43,347 nucleotides of DNA from JABMMZ01 sp044373665 (GCA_044373665.1 JBIPNH010000008.1:1-43347); one strand, 5' to 3'; counted from the first letter of the stretch, positions 8,035-17,136 are shown. Made by a program: numbers and translations. Notes: generated by a model not told the origin, from the sequence alone.

Positions 8035-10986
8035 TTATTTTTGATTTATTATTTTCATATATTGATTCAAAAACTGTTCCGCTTCTTGTTTCTTGCCAAT
8101 TTTTTCTAATTCAGTGCCCATATAATAGTATGCTTCGGCATTGTTTGGCTCAAGTTGTATAGCATATTGCAAGTTCATAAAGGCGGAATCTAATTCATTT
8201 AATCTTAATTGTGCTTTCCCTAATCCTAAATACCCTCTACCAACATTGCCATAGGTTTCCAAAAAGGAATAAAAGTGGTTTCTAGCCAAATCATTTTGGT
8301 TTTGAGCAAGTTTAATTTCTCCCATTAACAATGGCGCTGAAGCATTCTTTTTGTTTTTGAAAGCTTGAGAAAGATTGTCGTAAGCGGTGTTTAATAAATT
8401 TAAATCAGGACTGTTTGGGTTTTTCATCATTGCCTGAGTATACATCACTTCTCCCACACTTTGAAGGGCATCATAATTGCCTGTTTTTAATTTAATGGCA
8501 ATGTTATAAAAGTACAAAGCACTGTCTAATTGCATTTTTAACTTATAAGCATTAGCGACTCCTCTAGCAAATTCCTCTTCTAACGGATTGTACTGATAAG
8601 CCAGTTTATAAAAATAAAGCGCGCTATCACCATTGTTTTTTTTAAGGTATTGATTGCCAAAGTGACCAAAATGATTTTCGGCTTTTACTATTGCTGTAAT
8701 TGGAACTCCTCCAACATTAATAACATGGATAGTTCCCTTTGGCGGCCAATACCCATCTAAAATCTGATTTTTTGATAGAGTTCTTGTACTCCATATTGCA
8801 TAATCCCAATTGTTGTTCATCCATTCCATTTCTCTGGTCCACAAACAAGGAACATCTTTGCCCGCCTCAACAAATGTTTTTAAAGCCTCTTGGTTTGAGT
8901 TTGCATTGATTTTGAATTTTGGGTTCCCGATATTGTCTTTTTCTAAGATTTCAGGTTTGTTTTTTACAAGCCAATCAAAGGCCTCTCTTGGTGTTTGGTT
9001 CCAATAATCAATGTCATAATTTCCATGAGCACCTTTTATGCCTCCAATAATTTCATTGAAATACATGTATTGATAAGGGTGGTTTTTTATATTCCAAGCA
9101 ATTGGACTTATTAAACTCGCAATGAAAATGCCCCAAATAACGAGTCTAGCTGTTTTGTTTTTAAAGAATAATCCTACTTGATGCCAAGCTAAAACAGAAA
9201 GTACCGTCAATGTTGGATAAATAAACAAAAAGTGTCTCCATCCATTATAAACATACGATTTTTTGTGTATGGCATAAGCCAAAGGAAAAACTGTTGCAAA
9301 TAGGAGTAAAAATAGGATTAATTTACCCAAAGTGTCTTTTTTAAACCAATTGATAATTGGGCCAATAAATACGCCAAACAATAATCCTATAGGTGCCGTT
9401 ATTAAAATCATTTTAGGGATATAATACCATGGTTTTTCATACAAACGAACTCCTTCAAATAATTCGTAATAAGTCAACAATCCAAACTTTTCAAATTGTT
9501 TCAAAGCATTAAATACGCCTGTTAATGGTTGTCTTAATGCGTATGGCCAAAAGAATATACCAAATAAATAAGCACTTACAGAAACGATTAATATGGTTTT
9601 AATATGGGTTTTGAATGTTTTATTGGCATTTTTCTTAAATTCAAATAAAAGCCAATACAATCCAATAAACATTACCATGTATCCAAAAATAAGCAATGCC
9701 CCAACCCTTACACTCAAAGCAAATCCAATAGCAATGGCAAGCATTACTTTGGTTTGATGTTTCGCTTTAGGTAATTCTTGAAGAAGTTTTACTAAATAAT
9801 AAATAGACATTATATATCCCGTTGCAAAAGGAATATCTTTGGAGTTGTTAAAGAAATGTCCATACAAGGAAGGTGATGCAAATAAAGCAATAACTGTAAT
9901 CACAGCGGGAAGCCAACCAGAGAGTCTTCTAACGAGTAAGGCTGTAAATAATACTAAAAAGAAACCTATGATTGAATCAACTAAATGTCGCGCATAATAC
10001 TCGTTTTCAAATCCAAATGTGTTATTAACGGCACGGATTACTAAATCTACACTTGAACCATAAGAGAGTTTCCCAAATTCGCTAATTTTAGGATCAAACA
10101 TTGTGGTATCACTGCCAAAACTTGTGTAAAATTTGATAACATGTTTGGAGAATTCATTGTGTGCAGGTTCATCCCAAGTGACATTGTAATCTTTGCTCGT
10201 ATACGCCATGCCAATGAGGAGTGTCAAGCACAAAATTGCAAATGTTTTTTTATAAACAGGCGCATTAATATTGGTCCAAGCATTTGACTCTTCCTTTATA
10301 TGAGTTACTTTGAAAAAACTAGTCCAAAAAAGTTGAAATCCTAAAAGTTTATTCTTAATAGCAGATTTTAAGCCATCACCAAATACAAAATCATTGGCCC
10401 CTAAATCAAACGAAACAGGTGTATTTAGTTGTTCCTTTTCTGTAAGAGCGGCAATATGCCAAGCGTCTTTAATTTTGTTTTTAAGAACAATCTTTTCAAA
10501 CAGATCCAAAGGCATTAAAACGGCTTCACAAGTTGATAAGTTGGATTCAACCCCTGAAAATAATTTACCCCAAAAATTAGAAATATAATGAAGGTATTTT
10601 TGAAAAAAACCTGCTTTTTGTGGGAGTAACCCATCAGCAACAACAACTTTGTTCGGGACAAAAACCTTATTGGCTTTTTGCGACCACTTAAGATAAAGGG
10701 ATGGTTCATTTGCCAATGGTAATTTTAGCGGAATAACATTTTTTATATTCTCATCAAATGTTACACCATTTATGATTTTAATTTTCCCGCTTTGTATCAG
10801 GTTTTCAATTTCTTTGGACTTCAAAGATTGGTCTGAATACAATTCAAGTGGGTGATTAGGCTTGAAACATATTTCAGCTAATTGGATTAAATCCTCTTCG
10901 GCCTGCTGTAATCCATTTGAGGATACAATGTAAATAGCCGTGTTTGATCCATTTGATTTGATTTTATCACTTTGATGATTGCTCAT
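8035..10986 (-). CDS. GT39-like membrane glycosyltransferase with N-terminal degenerate GT2-like region and C-terminal TPRs
   Basis: A three-part protein of 983 residues. Residues 1-235 are soluble and resemble a worn GT2-type domain (VVVADGLLP, then ACxx-like TCEAVLMPLDLF), but no DxD motif is visible. Residues 245-650 hold about ten membrane helices. After the first helix comes the loop DYNVTWDEPAH, whose acidic pair suits the GT-C/PMT (dolichyl-phosphate-mannose mannosyltransferase-like, PF13231/PF02366) active site. Residues 765-983 contain five or so TPR-like helical repeats (ALYFYKLAYQYNP, AYYYMGTELEKIGKKQEAEQ). It probably transfers a lipid-linked sugar at the outer face of the inner membrane, with the TPRs binding a partner. 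It is the last gene of the ilvE-ruvA minus-strand cluster, 25 bp after ruvA. Confidence 0.8.
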   Translation of the reverse strand: MSNHQSDKIKSNGSNTAIYIVSSNGLQQAEEDLIQLAEICFKPNHPLELYSDQSLKSKEIENLIQSGKIKIINGVTFDENIKNVIPLKLPLANEPSLYLKWSQKANKVFVPNKVVVADGLLPQKAGFFQKYLHYISNFWGKLFSGVESNLSTCEAVLMPLDLFEKIVLKNKIKDAWHIAALTEKEQLNTPVSFDLGANDFVFGDGLKSAIKNKLLGFQLFWTSFFKVTHIKEESNAWTNINAPVYKKTFAILCLTLLIGMAYTSKDYNVTWDEPAHNEFSKHVIKFYTSFGSDTTMFDPKISEFGKLSYGSSVDLVIRAVNNTFGFENEYYARHLVDSIIGFFLVLFTALLVRRLSGWLPAVITVIALFASPSLYGHFFNNSKDIPFATGYIMSIYYLVKLLQELPKAKHQTKVMLAIAIGFALSVRVGALLIFGYMVMFIGLYWLLFEFKKNANKTFKTHIKTILIVSVSAYLFGIFFWPYALRQPLTGVFNALKQFEKFGLLTYYELFEGVRLYEKPWYYIPKMILITAPIGLLFGVFIGPIINWFKKDTLGKLILFLLLFATVFPLAYAIHKKSYVYNGWRHFLFIYPTLTVLSVLAWHQVGLFFKNKTARLVIWGIFIASLISPIAWNIKNHPYQYMYFNEIIGGIKGAHGNYDIDYWNQTPREAFDWLVKNKPEILEKDNIGNPKFKINANSNQEALKTFVEAGKDVPCLWTREMEWMNNNWDYAIWSTRTLSKNQILDGYWPPKGTIHVINVGGVPITAIVKAENHFGHFGNQYLKKNNGDSALYFYKLAYQYNPLEEEFARGVANAYKLKMQLDSALYFYNIAIKLKTGNYDALQSVGEVMYTQAMMKNPNSPDLNLLNTAYDNLSQAFKNKKNASAPLLMGEIKLAQNQNDLARNHFYSFLETYGNVGRGYLGLGKAQLRLNELDSAFMNLQYAIQLEPNNAEAYYYMGTELEKIGKKQEAEQFLNQYMKIINQK

Positions 10987-11011
10987 TTTAAGTATTTTTT
11001 TGAAATAAAAG

Positions 11012-11602
11012 TTACAATTGTTTTAGAGATTGTTTAATTAGGAATTCTACACTTAACTCTAATTTATTGTTATTGGTGATTTTGAGTAGTGTTTTTTCTG
11101 CTATATTTCTTTGAAATCCAAGTGCTTGTAAAGCTAATAATGCTTCATCAAATGATTTTGGTGCTGCATTAATAAATTCATCAGGATCCATGGATTGGGT
11201 CAGTTTGCCAATTTTGTCTTGCAATTCAAGTATAATACGTTGTGCTGTTTTTGGTCCAACTCCTTTAACCGCTTTCAATAAAGACAAGTTTCCTGTGGAA
11301 ATAGCGCTTATAATTTCTGTAGGAGATTGACCGCTCAATATCATTCTAGCGGTGTTAGTTCCAACACCATTAACTATAATAAGCTGCCTAAATAATTGAC
11401 GCTCTGTTTCATCAAAAAAACCATATAGATAGTGACCGTCTTCTTTAATTGCCAAATGGGTTAAAACACGAATGTTTTTTTCTGATTTTATCTTTTCGTA
11501 TGTATTGATGCTTATTTGCAAATGAAAACCTATGCCATTGCAATTAAGTACCAAAAATGCTGGATTAGCATGTTCTATTTTACCTTCTATAAAATCATAC
11601 AT
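11012..11602 (-). CDS. ruvA: Holliday junction branch migration protein RuvA
   Basis: The DNA-binding subunit of RuvAB, which holds the four-way junction while RuvB pumps DNA. Its 196 residues fit the family. Domain I is the OB fold (MYDFIEGKIEHANPAFLVLN). Domain II carries two helix-hairpin-helix motifs, VNGVGTNTARMIL and VKGVGPKTAQRIILEL. The acidic linker and the three-helix domain III (FDEALLALQALGFQ) complete it. ilvE ends 3 bp upstream, so the pair is almost certainly co-transcribed. In many Bacteroidota ruvA sits away from ruvB, as it does here. Confidence 0.97.
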   Translation of the reverse strand: MYDFIEGKIEHANPAFLVLNCNGIGFHLQISINTYEKIKSEKNIRVLTHLAIKEDGHYLYGFFDETERQLFRQLIIVNGVGTNTARMILSGQSPTEIISAISTGNLSLLKAVKGVGPKTAQRIILELQDKIGKLTQSMDPDEFINAAPKSFDEALLALQALGFQRNIAEKTLLKITNNNKLELSVEFLIKQSLKQL

Positions 11603-11605
11603 ACA

Positions 11606-12685
11606 CTATGCAATTATTGATTCATTTTGTTCAATACATTTTACCCAATTGTGAGTATCAGGTATTTGTAGAGTTTTAATTAATTCTAATTCAGTTTTTA
11701 ATTTGAAGCCCAATAAATCTTCGGTTACAACTAAATTGTATTTTTCGTCACGGAAACCAAAACAATCAATGTGAGTAATGGTTGCAGCAGTTCCTGTTAC
11801 AAACATTTCAACTAAATCACCATTTGCATGCCATTTAAGTAAATCTTCAACTAGGATAGGTTCTTCGAAAATTGGAATTTGATGGTCTTTTATCATTTTA
11901 ATAACAGAATCTCTCGTTATTCCTGCTAATAATGAATCTGTTAAATTAGGAGTATAAACCCCGTTTTTGGTCACAACAAATATATTACTAGTGCCAGTTT
12001 CTTCTAATTTAGTATGCGTAATTCCATCGGTCCATAACACTTGGTCGAATCCGTCCTTTTGTGCTAAATTTCTAGGGAATAGTGAAGCGGCGTAATTCCC
12101 TGCACACTTTGCACTTCCTACGCCACCGGCAGCAGCTCTGGTATAATGTTCTTCTATTTTTACTTTAATATTTCCAGCATAATAAGAACTTACAGGGCAT
12201 GCATAAATCATAAAACTATAATTGTCACTTGATTTTACGCCCAAAAAATCATCTGTTGCAAACATAAAAGGTCTTATGTATAATGAACTTCCAACAGAGG
12301 AAGGAATCCAATCTTTGTCTAAGTTAACTAGTTTTGATAATGCCTCCATAAATAGTTCCTTCGGCAAGTGTGGCATGCTCATTCTGTCTGCAGAACGGTT
12401 TAATCTGTTTAAGTTTTCTTCGGGCCTGAAAAGAGTGATTTCTCCATTTAGTGTTTTATAGGCTTTCATTCCTTCAAAAATAGATTGACCATAATGAAGC
12501 GCTGAAAGAGTAGGACTCATTGGTATTTTTCCAAAAGGAACGATTCTAGGATCATTCCATTGATTGTCGTAGTAATCGCAAATGAACATGTGGTCGGTAA
12601 AAATTTTACCAAAACTGATGTTATTTGGGTCGAAATCTGAAATTTTTGAATTTTCTGTGGGATTTATTGTAATTTTGAAACTCAT
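11606..12685 (-). CDS. ilvE: Branched-chain amino acid aminotransferase
   Basis: A PLP fold-type IV transaminase of 359 residues that converts 2-oxo acids to Leu, Ile and Val with glutamate, or the reverse. The sequence follows the long bacterial/eukaryotic BCAT form (BCAT II): HYGQSIFEGMKAY, the LNRSADRM arginine region, the Schiff-base lysine in GSAKCAGNYAASL, LEETGTSNIFVV, and the phosphate-binding GTAATITHI. All key segments are intact. The ATG at 12685 sits only 24 bp from the divergent hypothetical gene, leaving little room for two promoters. It is the first gene of the ilvE-ruvA-glycosyltransferase cluster. Confidence 0.96.
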   Translation of the reverse strand: MSFKITINPTENSKISDFDPNNISFGKIFTDHMFICDYYDNQWNDPRIVPFGKIPMSPTLSALHYGQSIFEGMKAYKTLNGEITLFRPEENLNRLNRSADRMSMPHLPKELFMEALSKLVNLDKDWIPSSVGSSLYIRPFMFATDDFLGVKSSDNYSFMIYACPVSSYYAGNIKVKIEEHYTRAAAGGVGSAKCAGNYAASLFPRNLAQKDGFDQVLWTDGITHTKLEETGTSNIFVVTKNGVYTPNLTDSLLAGITRDSVIKMIKDHQIPIFEEPILVEDLLKWHANGDLVEMFVTGTAATITHIDCFGFRDEKYNLVVTEDLLGFKLKTELELIKTLQIPDTHNWVKCIEQNESIIA

Positions 12686-12709
12686 TTCACTTGCGAAATA
12701 ATCAAAAAA

Positions 12710-13210
12710 ATGGAGGAAAACCTAATTTTATCAGAAAATTTTCCAGAACTACTTGCCCAATTTATGGATGGAGAGTTTTATCAAATTCAAGATAGTCGTT
12801 GGTATGACAAGTTTGAATTCGAAGGAGAGAACAAATATCGCTTTTTAAATATTGTTAATCATACTGAAAATAAAAGCCTTTCGGAGGACGATAGTTTGTT
12901 CTTTTACAAATTTACAAACGCAATTCAGTCGGAAAAATATAAAATGGATAAAGACGGTTTTGCTGTTTTAAACATTAACCTATATCCTGGTGTTGAATGG
13001 CAGAATATTGTCGATTTTTTTCAACCTAATTTTTGTTTTTTTTGGGGCGTTAGTCCTTCTCAGTTTGGTGTAAATATCAGCAAGAATAAAGCATCGGTTC
13101 ATAATAGTATTAAAATGCTCTACGTGGACAGTATGAATTCTGTTTTCTCTAATAGTTCTCTCAAAATACAGTTGTGGGAACAAACAAAACCTTTGTTTGG
13201 AATAAAATAA
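12710..13210 (+). CDS. Conserved-looking hypothetical protein, 166 aa
   Basis: I do not recognise this protein with confidence. It is soluble and acidic at the N-terminus, with no signal peptide or membrane helix. It has an alternating alpha/beta pattern and a tryptophan/proline-rich centre (YPGVEWQNIVDFFQPNFCFF, then WGVSPSQFGV), followed by a strand MLYVDSM. It starts at an ATG 24 bp from divergent ilvE and ends 12 bp before the pyrophosphatase gene, so it likely leads the rdgB-queA operon. A small replisome or clamp-loader accessory protein (HolD-like) crossed my mind from its size and fold pattern, but nothing in the sequence proves it. Confidence 0.75.
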   Translation: MEENLILSENFPELLAQFMDGEFYQIQDSRWYDKFEFEGENKYRFLNIVNHTENKSLSEDDSLFFYKFTNAIQSEKYKMDKDGFAVLNINLYPGVEWQNIVDFFQPNFCFFWGVSPSQFGVNISKNKASVHNSIKMLYVDSMNSVFSNSSLKIQLWEQTKPLFGIK

Positions 13211-13222
13211 TTTATCAAGTTT

Positions 13223-13807
13223 ATGCAAGAATTGATTTTTGTGTCGACAAACAAAGGGAAGATAGAAGATATAAACTTACTTTTAAATGGACATTTTGAA
13301 GTAAAAGGATTATATGATATCGGACACACAGAGGAGATAGAAGAAACAGGCTTAACTCTGCAAGAAAATGCCTTAATAAAAGCTCAAACAATTGCTCATT
13401 TATACCATGTAAATTGCTTTGCAGATGACAGTGGTCTGATGATTGAAGCTTTAAACAATCAGCCTGGCGTAAAAAGTGCCAGATTTGCAGGTGACAATGC
13501 AACGGATAAGGATAATATGAAAAAAGTTCTTAAATTGATGCATGGTGAGGAAAATAGAAAAGCCTCTTTCAATACTGTTATTTGTTTAATTTGGAACCAT
13601 ACAAACTATTATTTTGAAGGAAAAATAGACGGAACGATAGCTGAAGTACCAATGGGTGAAAATGGCTTTGGTTACGACCCTATCTTTATCCCTAATGGTT
13701 TTGACGTTTCTTTTGCCCAAATGACAAATGAAGAAAAAAACAAAATTAGCCACAGAAAAATAGCCGTTAAAAAATTAATCAACCAACTTAATAGTTTTGC
13801 CAAGTAA
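13223..13807 (+). CDS. rdgB: Non-canonical purine NTP pyrophosphatase, RdgB/HAM1 family
   Basis: A nucleotide-pool cleaning enzyme of 194 residues that hydrolyses dITP, XTP and related NTPs to NMP and PPi. All hallmarks are present: the substrate loop STNKGK at 8-13, the metal-site acid pair Asp68-Asp69 in FADDSGLMIEAL, GVKSARFAG, the base-recognition motif GFGYDPIF at 148-155, FAQMTNEEKNKISHR, and the terminal helix. It starts at an ATG. The 3' end overlaps the TTG start of queA by 11 bp, which suggests translational coupling. Confidence 0.96.
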   Translation: MQELIFVSTNKGKIEDINLLLNGHFEVKGLYDIGHTEEIEETGLTLQENALIKAQTIAHLYHVNCFADDSGLMIEALNNQPGVKSARFAGDNATDKDNMKKVLKLMHGEENRKASFNTVICLIWNHTNYYFEGKIDGTIAEVPMGENGFGYDPIFIPNGFDVSFAQMTNEEKNKISHRKIAVKKLINQLNSFAK

Positions 13808-14993
13808 AGAAGACTTATTTATCGATATTAACGCTTTTGATTACCCTTTAGCAGAAAGTCAAATAGCGCAGTTTGCACTAGAACCAAGAGATTCCTCGAA
13901 ATTATTGATTTATCAGGTAAATGATCAATCAATAAAGGAAGATGTATTTAGAAACTTAACTGAAAATGTACCCGAAAACGCGTCGTTTTATTTTAACAAT
14001 GCCAAAGTAATTCCTGCTAGAATTTTTCTAACAACAAGTACAGGGGCTAAAATTGAGGTTTTTTTACTTAAGCCATTTGACAAAGATTATCAACAAGCCA
14101 TGTCAGCTCTTCACTCTATTAAGTGGGAATGTATGATTGGTAATAAAAAGAAATGGATAGAAAGTGAAGTGTTAACACTCAATCTTAATAATAATCTTGT
14201 TCATTTTGAATTGATAGACGAAACAATAGTTGAGATAAAATGGTCTTTTGAGTTGCCTTTTGTTTCGTTGTTAACAGAAATTGGTAAAATTCCCTTACCT
14301 CCTTATATAAAAAGGTTGAGCAATGAACATGATGAAACCCGATACCAAACAGTTTATTCAAAAATTGAAGGATCGGTGGCAGCCCCAACAGCAGGACTCC
14401 ATTTTACAGAATCAGTTTTGGAATCTATTGATAAACGGACGCAAGGTAAACGAGAATTAACATTGCATGTTGGTGCAGGAACTTTTTTGCCAGTTAAAGT
14501 ACAAAATGCAATAGAGCACACTATGCACGAGGAGCATTTTTCGGTAGAGATTTCAACAATCAAACAATTGCTTAATGATGATTATGTTATAGCCGTAGGT
14601 ACAACTTCTGTAAGGGTGTTAGAAAGCTTGTATTGGTGCGGGGTGAATGTTATTAATAAAACACAAAACCCCTTTTGTATTGATCAATTTACAGCTTTTA
14701 ATGAGGGTGATAAAATAATGTCTGATTATAAAACCGTATTGAGTTCATTGGTTCAGTTCTTGGAAGCTGAAAATAAAGCGCAATTAATAGGAATTACGTC
14801 CATCATGATTTTCCCTGGTTATGATTTTAAAATTGTAAGAGGATTGGTAACTAATTTCCATCAACCCAAATCAACATTAATTTTGTTGATATCAGCGTTT
14901 GTAAACCAAAATTGGAAAGGAATTTATCAATATGCCTTAGAAAATCAATTTAGATTTTTAAGTTACGGTGACAGTTCAATACTTTTAAGATAA
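13797..14993 (+). CDS. queA: S-adenosylmethionine:tRNA ribosyltransferase-isomerase (QueA family, long form)
   Basis: Transfers and isomerises the ribosyl group of SAM onto 7-aminomethyl-7-deazaguanosine in tRNA, giving epoxyqueuosine. Conserved segments in order: DYPLAESQIAQFALEPRDSSKL, FNNAKVIPAR, EVFLLKP, the hallmark LPPYIKR, YQTVYSKIEGSVAAPTAGLHF, LHVGAGTFLPVK, MHEEHF, GTTSVRVLES and NFHQPKSTLI. At 398 residues it is about 50 longer than the E. coli enzyme; this long form is common in Bacteroidota. The start is a TTG at 13797 inside rdgB. No in-frame ATG lies near the conserved N-terminus. No other queuosine genes are in view. Confidence 0.93.
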   Translation: MPSKEDLFIDINAFDYPLAESQIAQFALEPRDSSKLLIYQVNDQSIKEDVFRNLTENVPENASFYFNNAKVIPARIFLTTSTGAKIEVFLLKPFDKDYQQAMSALHSIKWECMIGNKKKWIESEVLTLNLNNNLVHFELIDETIVEIKWSFELPFVSLLTEIGKIPLPPYIKRLSNEHDETRYQTVYSKIEGSVAAPTAGLHFTESVLESIDKRTQGKRELTLHVGAGTFLPVKVQNAIEHTMHEEHFSVEISTIKQLLNDDYVIAVGTTSVRVLESLYWCGVNVINKTQNPFCIDQFTAFNEGDKIMSDYKTVLSSLVQFLEAENKAQLIGITSIMIFPGYDFKIVRGLVTNFHQPKSTLILLISAFVNQNWKGIYQYALENQFRFLSYGDSSILLR

Positions 14994-15023
14994 AGTTTTT
15001 ATGAAAATTATAAATTTTGGGTT

Positions 15024-15031
15024 TATTTTCG
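15024..15031 (+). promoter_or_regulatory. Probable -7 element for the ompH-ompH-murI operon
   Basis: TATTTTCG fits the TAnnTTTG consensus with one change. It lies 56 bp before the ATG of the first ompH gene, in the 94-bp gap after queA. A TTTATG about 20 bp upstream is only a weak -33 match. Confidence 0.4.
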
Positions 15032-15087
15032 CAAACTAAAATTAATTTGGCACGAAATTAGATTCAAACTAATTAATTCAAATATCT

Positions 15088-15615
15088 ATGAAATTAAGAA
15101 TAATATTATTTGTCATATTAGCGACATTCACTTCTAGCCAGTTATCGGCTCAAAAGTTTGGATATGTGGACACTGATTACATATTGTCACAGATGACTGA
15201 ATTTAAAGTGGCCCAAAAACAATTAGATGAAGCCTCTCAGAAATGGGAACAAGAAATTAAATCATTTCAATCAGAAATTGACAAAATGTACAAAGAGTAC
15301 AAGTCGGAAGAAATTATGTTGAGCCCTTCACAAAGAGAAGAAAGGGAAAATGCAATATTAAAAAAAGAAGAAGCTCTTAGAGAATTTGAACAAGATAAAT
15401 TTGGTGTTAATGGTCAATTATTTAAAAAAAGACAAGAACTAATAAAACCTATCCAAAGTAAAATATCAGAAGCTATACTAAAAGTAGCCAAAAATAATGG
15501 ACTAGATTTCATTTTTGACAAGTCAGCCAATATGAATATTTTATACAGTAATATAAAGTATGACAGAAGCGGCGATGTGTTAGATGAATTAGGCGTAGTC
15601 CCTGATAAAGAATAA
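15088..15615 (+). CDS. Periplasmic OmpH/Skp-family chaperone (first copy)
   Basis: A periplasmic chaperone of 175 residues that holds unfolded outer-membrane proteins before Bam insertion. The signal peptide MKLRIILFVILATFTSSQLSAQ is followed by the family's opening strand KFGYVDTDYILSQM. A long charged coiled coil covers about residues 45-125 (tentacle helices, rich in K/E/Q), and the return strand is near 140-150 (LDFIFDKSANMNILY). It is followed 12 bp later by a second, divergent copy and then murI. In many Bacteroidota bamA stands immediately upstream; here queA does. Confidence 0.9.
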   Translation: MKLRIILFVILATFTSSQLSAQKFGYVDTDYILSQMTEFKVAQKQLDEASQKWEQEIKSFQSEIDKMYKEYKSEEIMLSPSQREERENAILKKEEALREFEQDKFGVNGQLFKKRQELIKPIQSKISEAILKVAKNNGLDFIFDKSANMNILYSNIKYDRSGDVLDELGVVPDKE

Positions 15616-15627
15616 TAAAAAAGTACA

Positions 15628-16200
15628 ATGAAAAATAATATATTAAAATCCCTGTCGTTAGTTGCGTTATTGTTTGTTTTTAGCCAAACTAATGCTCAAA
15701 AAGTTGGTCATTTAAATTTCCAAAAAGTAATCGAATTATTGCCTGAGTTTCAAACAGCATCAGATGAATACCAATTATTCCAAACTTCACTAGAAGATGA
15801 GTTGACCCAAATTGAAGTTGAAGCCAAAAAAACACAAAGTTTAATTGAGATTGAACAAAAAAAGCCACAACCAAGTGCCCCAAGATTAAAATTGTTAGCT
15901 CAAAAAATGGAGAAATATCAAGTTAGCTACCAAGAAATAAGTCAAACAATTCAAGAAAGCTTAAAAGAAAAATACAATGAACTTATTGATCCTTTGAAAG
16001 AAAAGGTTTCTGTGGCGGTAGCAGAGGTTGCTAAGGAAAATGGTTACACTCATGTAATGGATGCGAATAGTTTGATTTATGCTGATGAAAAGTTTGATTT
16101 AGAAGCTTTAGTAAAAGCCAAATTAAATATTAAAGACAAACCAGCACTTCCTCCAGTGAAAGCTCCAGGAACTGTAAACGGTATGGGTACAGGTAGATAG
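15628..16200 (+). CDS. Periplasmic OmpH/Skp-family chaperone (second copy)
   Basis: A paralogue of the preceding gene with the same layout. Signal peptide to SQTNAQ, opening strand KVGHLNFQKVIELLPEF, coiled-coil arms at about 45-125, return strand YTHVMDANSLIYAD. It differs by an extended Pro/Gly-rich tail (LPPVKAPGTVNGMGTG). Known Skp works as a homotrimer; two adjacent copies could form a mixed trimer or divide clients (inference). murI starts 18 bp after the stop codon, indicating one operon. Confidence 0.9.
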   Translation: MKNNILKSLSLVALLFVFSQTNAQKVGHLNFQKVIELLPEFQTASDEYQLFQTSLEDELTQIEVEAKKTQSLIEIEQKKPQPSAPRLKLLAQKMEKYQVSYQEISQTIQESLKEKYNELIDPLKEKVSVAVAEVAKENGYTHVMDANSLIYADEKFDLEALVKAKLNIKDKPALPPVKAPGTVNGMGTGR

Positions 16201-16218
16201 TTACTCAAAAGACATAAA

Positions 16219-17043
16219 TTGGATTCAAATTATTCCATTGGTGTTTTTGATTCTGGAGTAGGAGGACTCACCGTTTTTGAAGAAATAGTGAATGCCCTGC
16301 CTCAATATAATTTTATTTATTTAGGAGATAATGCACGAGTACCTTATGGTACTCGTGCTTTTGATACCGTATACCAATATACTCTTGAAGGGGTTACCAA
16401 ACTTCATCAATTGGGATGTCGATTGGTCGTAATTGCATGCAATACAGCCTCAGCAAAAGCTTTGAGGACTATTCAACAAAACGATTTACTAAAATTTGAA
16501 CAGCCATTCAAGGTTCTTGGTGTTATTAGACCCACTACCGAAGAAATTGGCGGATTAACAAAAACAAATAAGGTTGGTATTTTAGCTACACCGGGAACCG
16601 TTAACTCTCAATCATATGTTATAGAACTCAATAAATTACATCCACAAGTGCAAGTTTTTCAAGAAGCTTGTCCGATGTGGGTGCCATTAATTGAGAATAA
16701 CGATTTTAACAACGAGGGGGGGATGTATTTTATAAAAAAGAATATACAAAACCTATTGTCCCAAAGTCCTGATATTGATACAATAGTTCTTGGTTGTACT
16801 CATTATCCATTGTTGATGGATATTATCAAACAAAATATTCCTAGACACATAAAAGTAGTTTCCCAGGGAAACATTGTTGCCAATAGTCTTAAAGATTACT
16901 TAATTAGGCACACAGAAATTGAAATAATTTTACAAAAAGAAGGAAAAAGATTGTTTTTGACCACAGAAGAACCAAATTTATTTGACGAAAAAGCAAAACT
17001 ATTTGTTAAAAATCAAATAAAAAGCAGTTTGGTGGAAATTTAA
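16219..17043 (+). CDS. murI: Glutamate racemase
   Basis: Makes D-glutamate for peptidoglycan by two-cysteine proton transfer. The 274 residues carry GVFDSGVGGLTV near the N-terminus, Asp/Ser 11-12, YLGDNARVPYGTR, first catalytic Cys74 in VIACNTASA, and second Cys193 in VLGCTHYPLL, followed by the active-site His195. The start is TTG at 16219. No in-frame ATG precedes the first beta strand, and the TTG lies 18 bp after the upstream stop. It follows two ompH genes, a recurrent order in Bacteroidota. Confidence 0.96.
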   Translation: MDSNYSIGVFDSGVGGLTVFEEIVNALPQYNFIYLGDNARVPYGTRAFDTVYQYTLEGVTKLHQLGCRLVVIACNTASAKALRTIQQNDLLKFEQPFKVLGVIRPTTEEIGGLTKTNKVGILATPGTVNSQSYVIELNKLHPQVQVFQEACPMWVPLIENNDFNNEGGMYFIKKNIQNLLSQSPDIDTIVLGCTHYPLLMDIIKQNIPRHIKVVSQGNIVANSLKDYLIRHTEIEIILQKEGKRLFLTTEEPNLFDEKAKLFVKNQIKSSLVEI

Positions 17044-17067
17044 TTAACTGATTTACAGTAGTTAAAT
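17043..17067 (+). terminator. Weak hairpin after murI
   Basis: TTAACT and AGTTAA are inverted around a short loop directly after the murI stop and are followed by an A-rich rather than T-rich tail. The position fits the end of the ompH-murI unit, but the structure is weak. Confidence 0.25.
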
Positions 17068-17102
17068 AAAAAACAGTATCCCCATTGCAGCATTGCAAGT
17101 TT

Positions 17103-17110
17103 TACTTTCG
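17103..17110 (+). promoter_or_regulatory. Possible -7 element for the dehydrogenase gene
   Basis: TACTTTCG resembles TAnnTTTG with one change, with a TTG at 17085-17087 upstream (15-bp gap, a little short). Transcription would begin near 17117. That is 20 bp before the upstream ATG at 17137 and about 140 bp before the ATG at 17260, so this element bears on the start-site question. Confidence 0.4.
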
Positions 17111-17136
17111 TCAAAAAGGTATAACTGAAAAGATTG

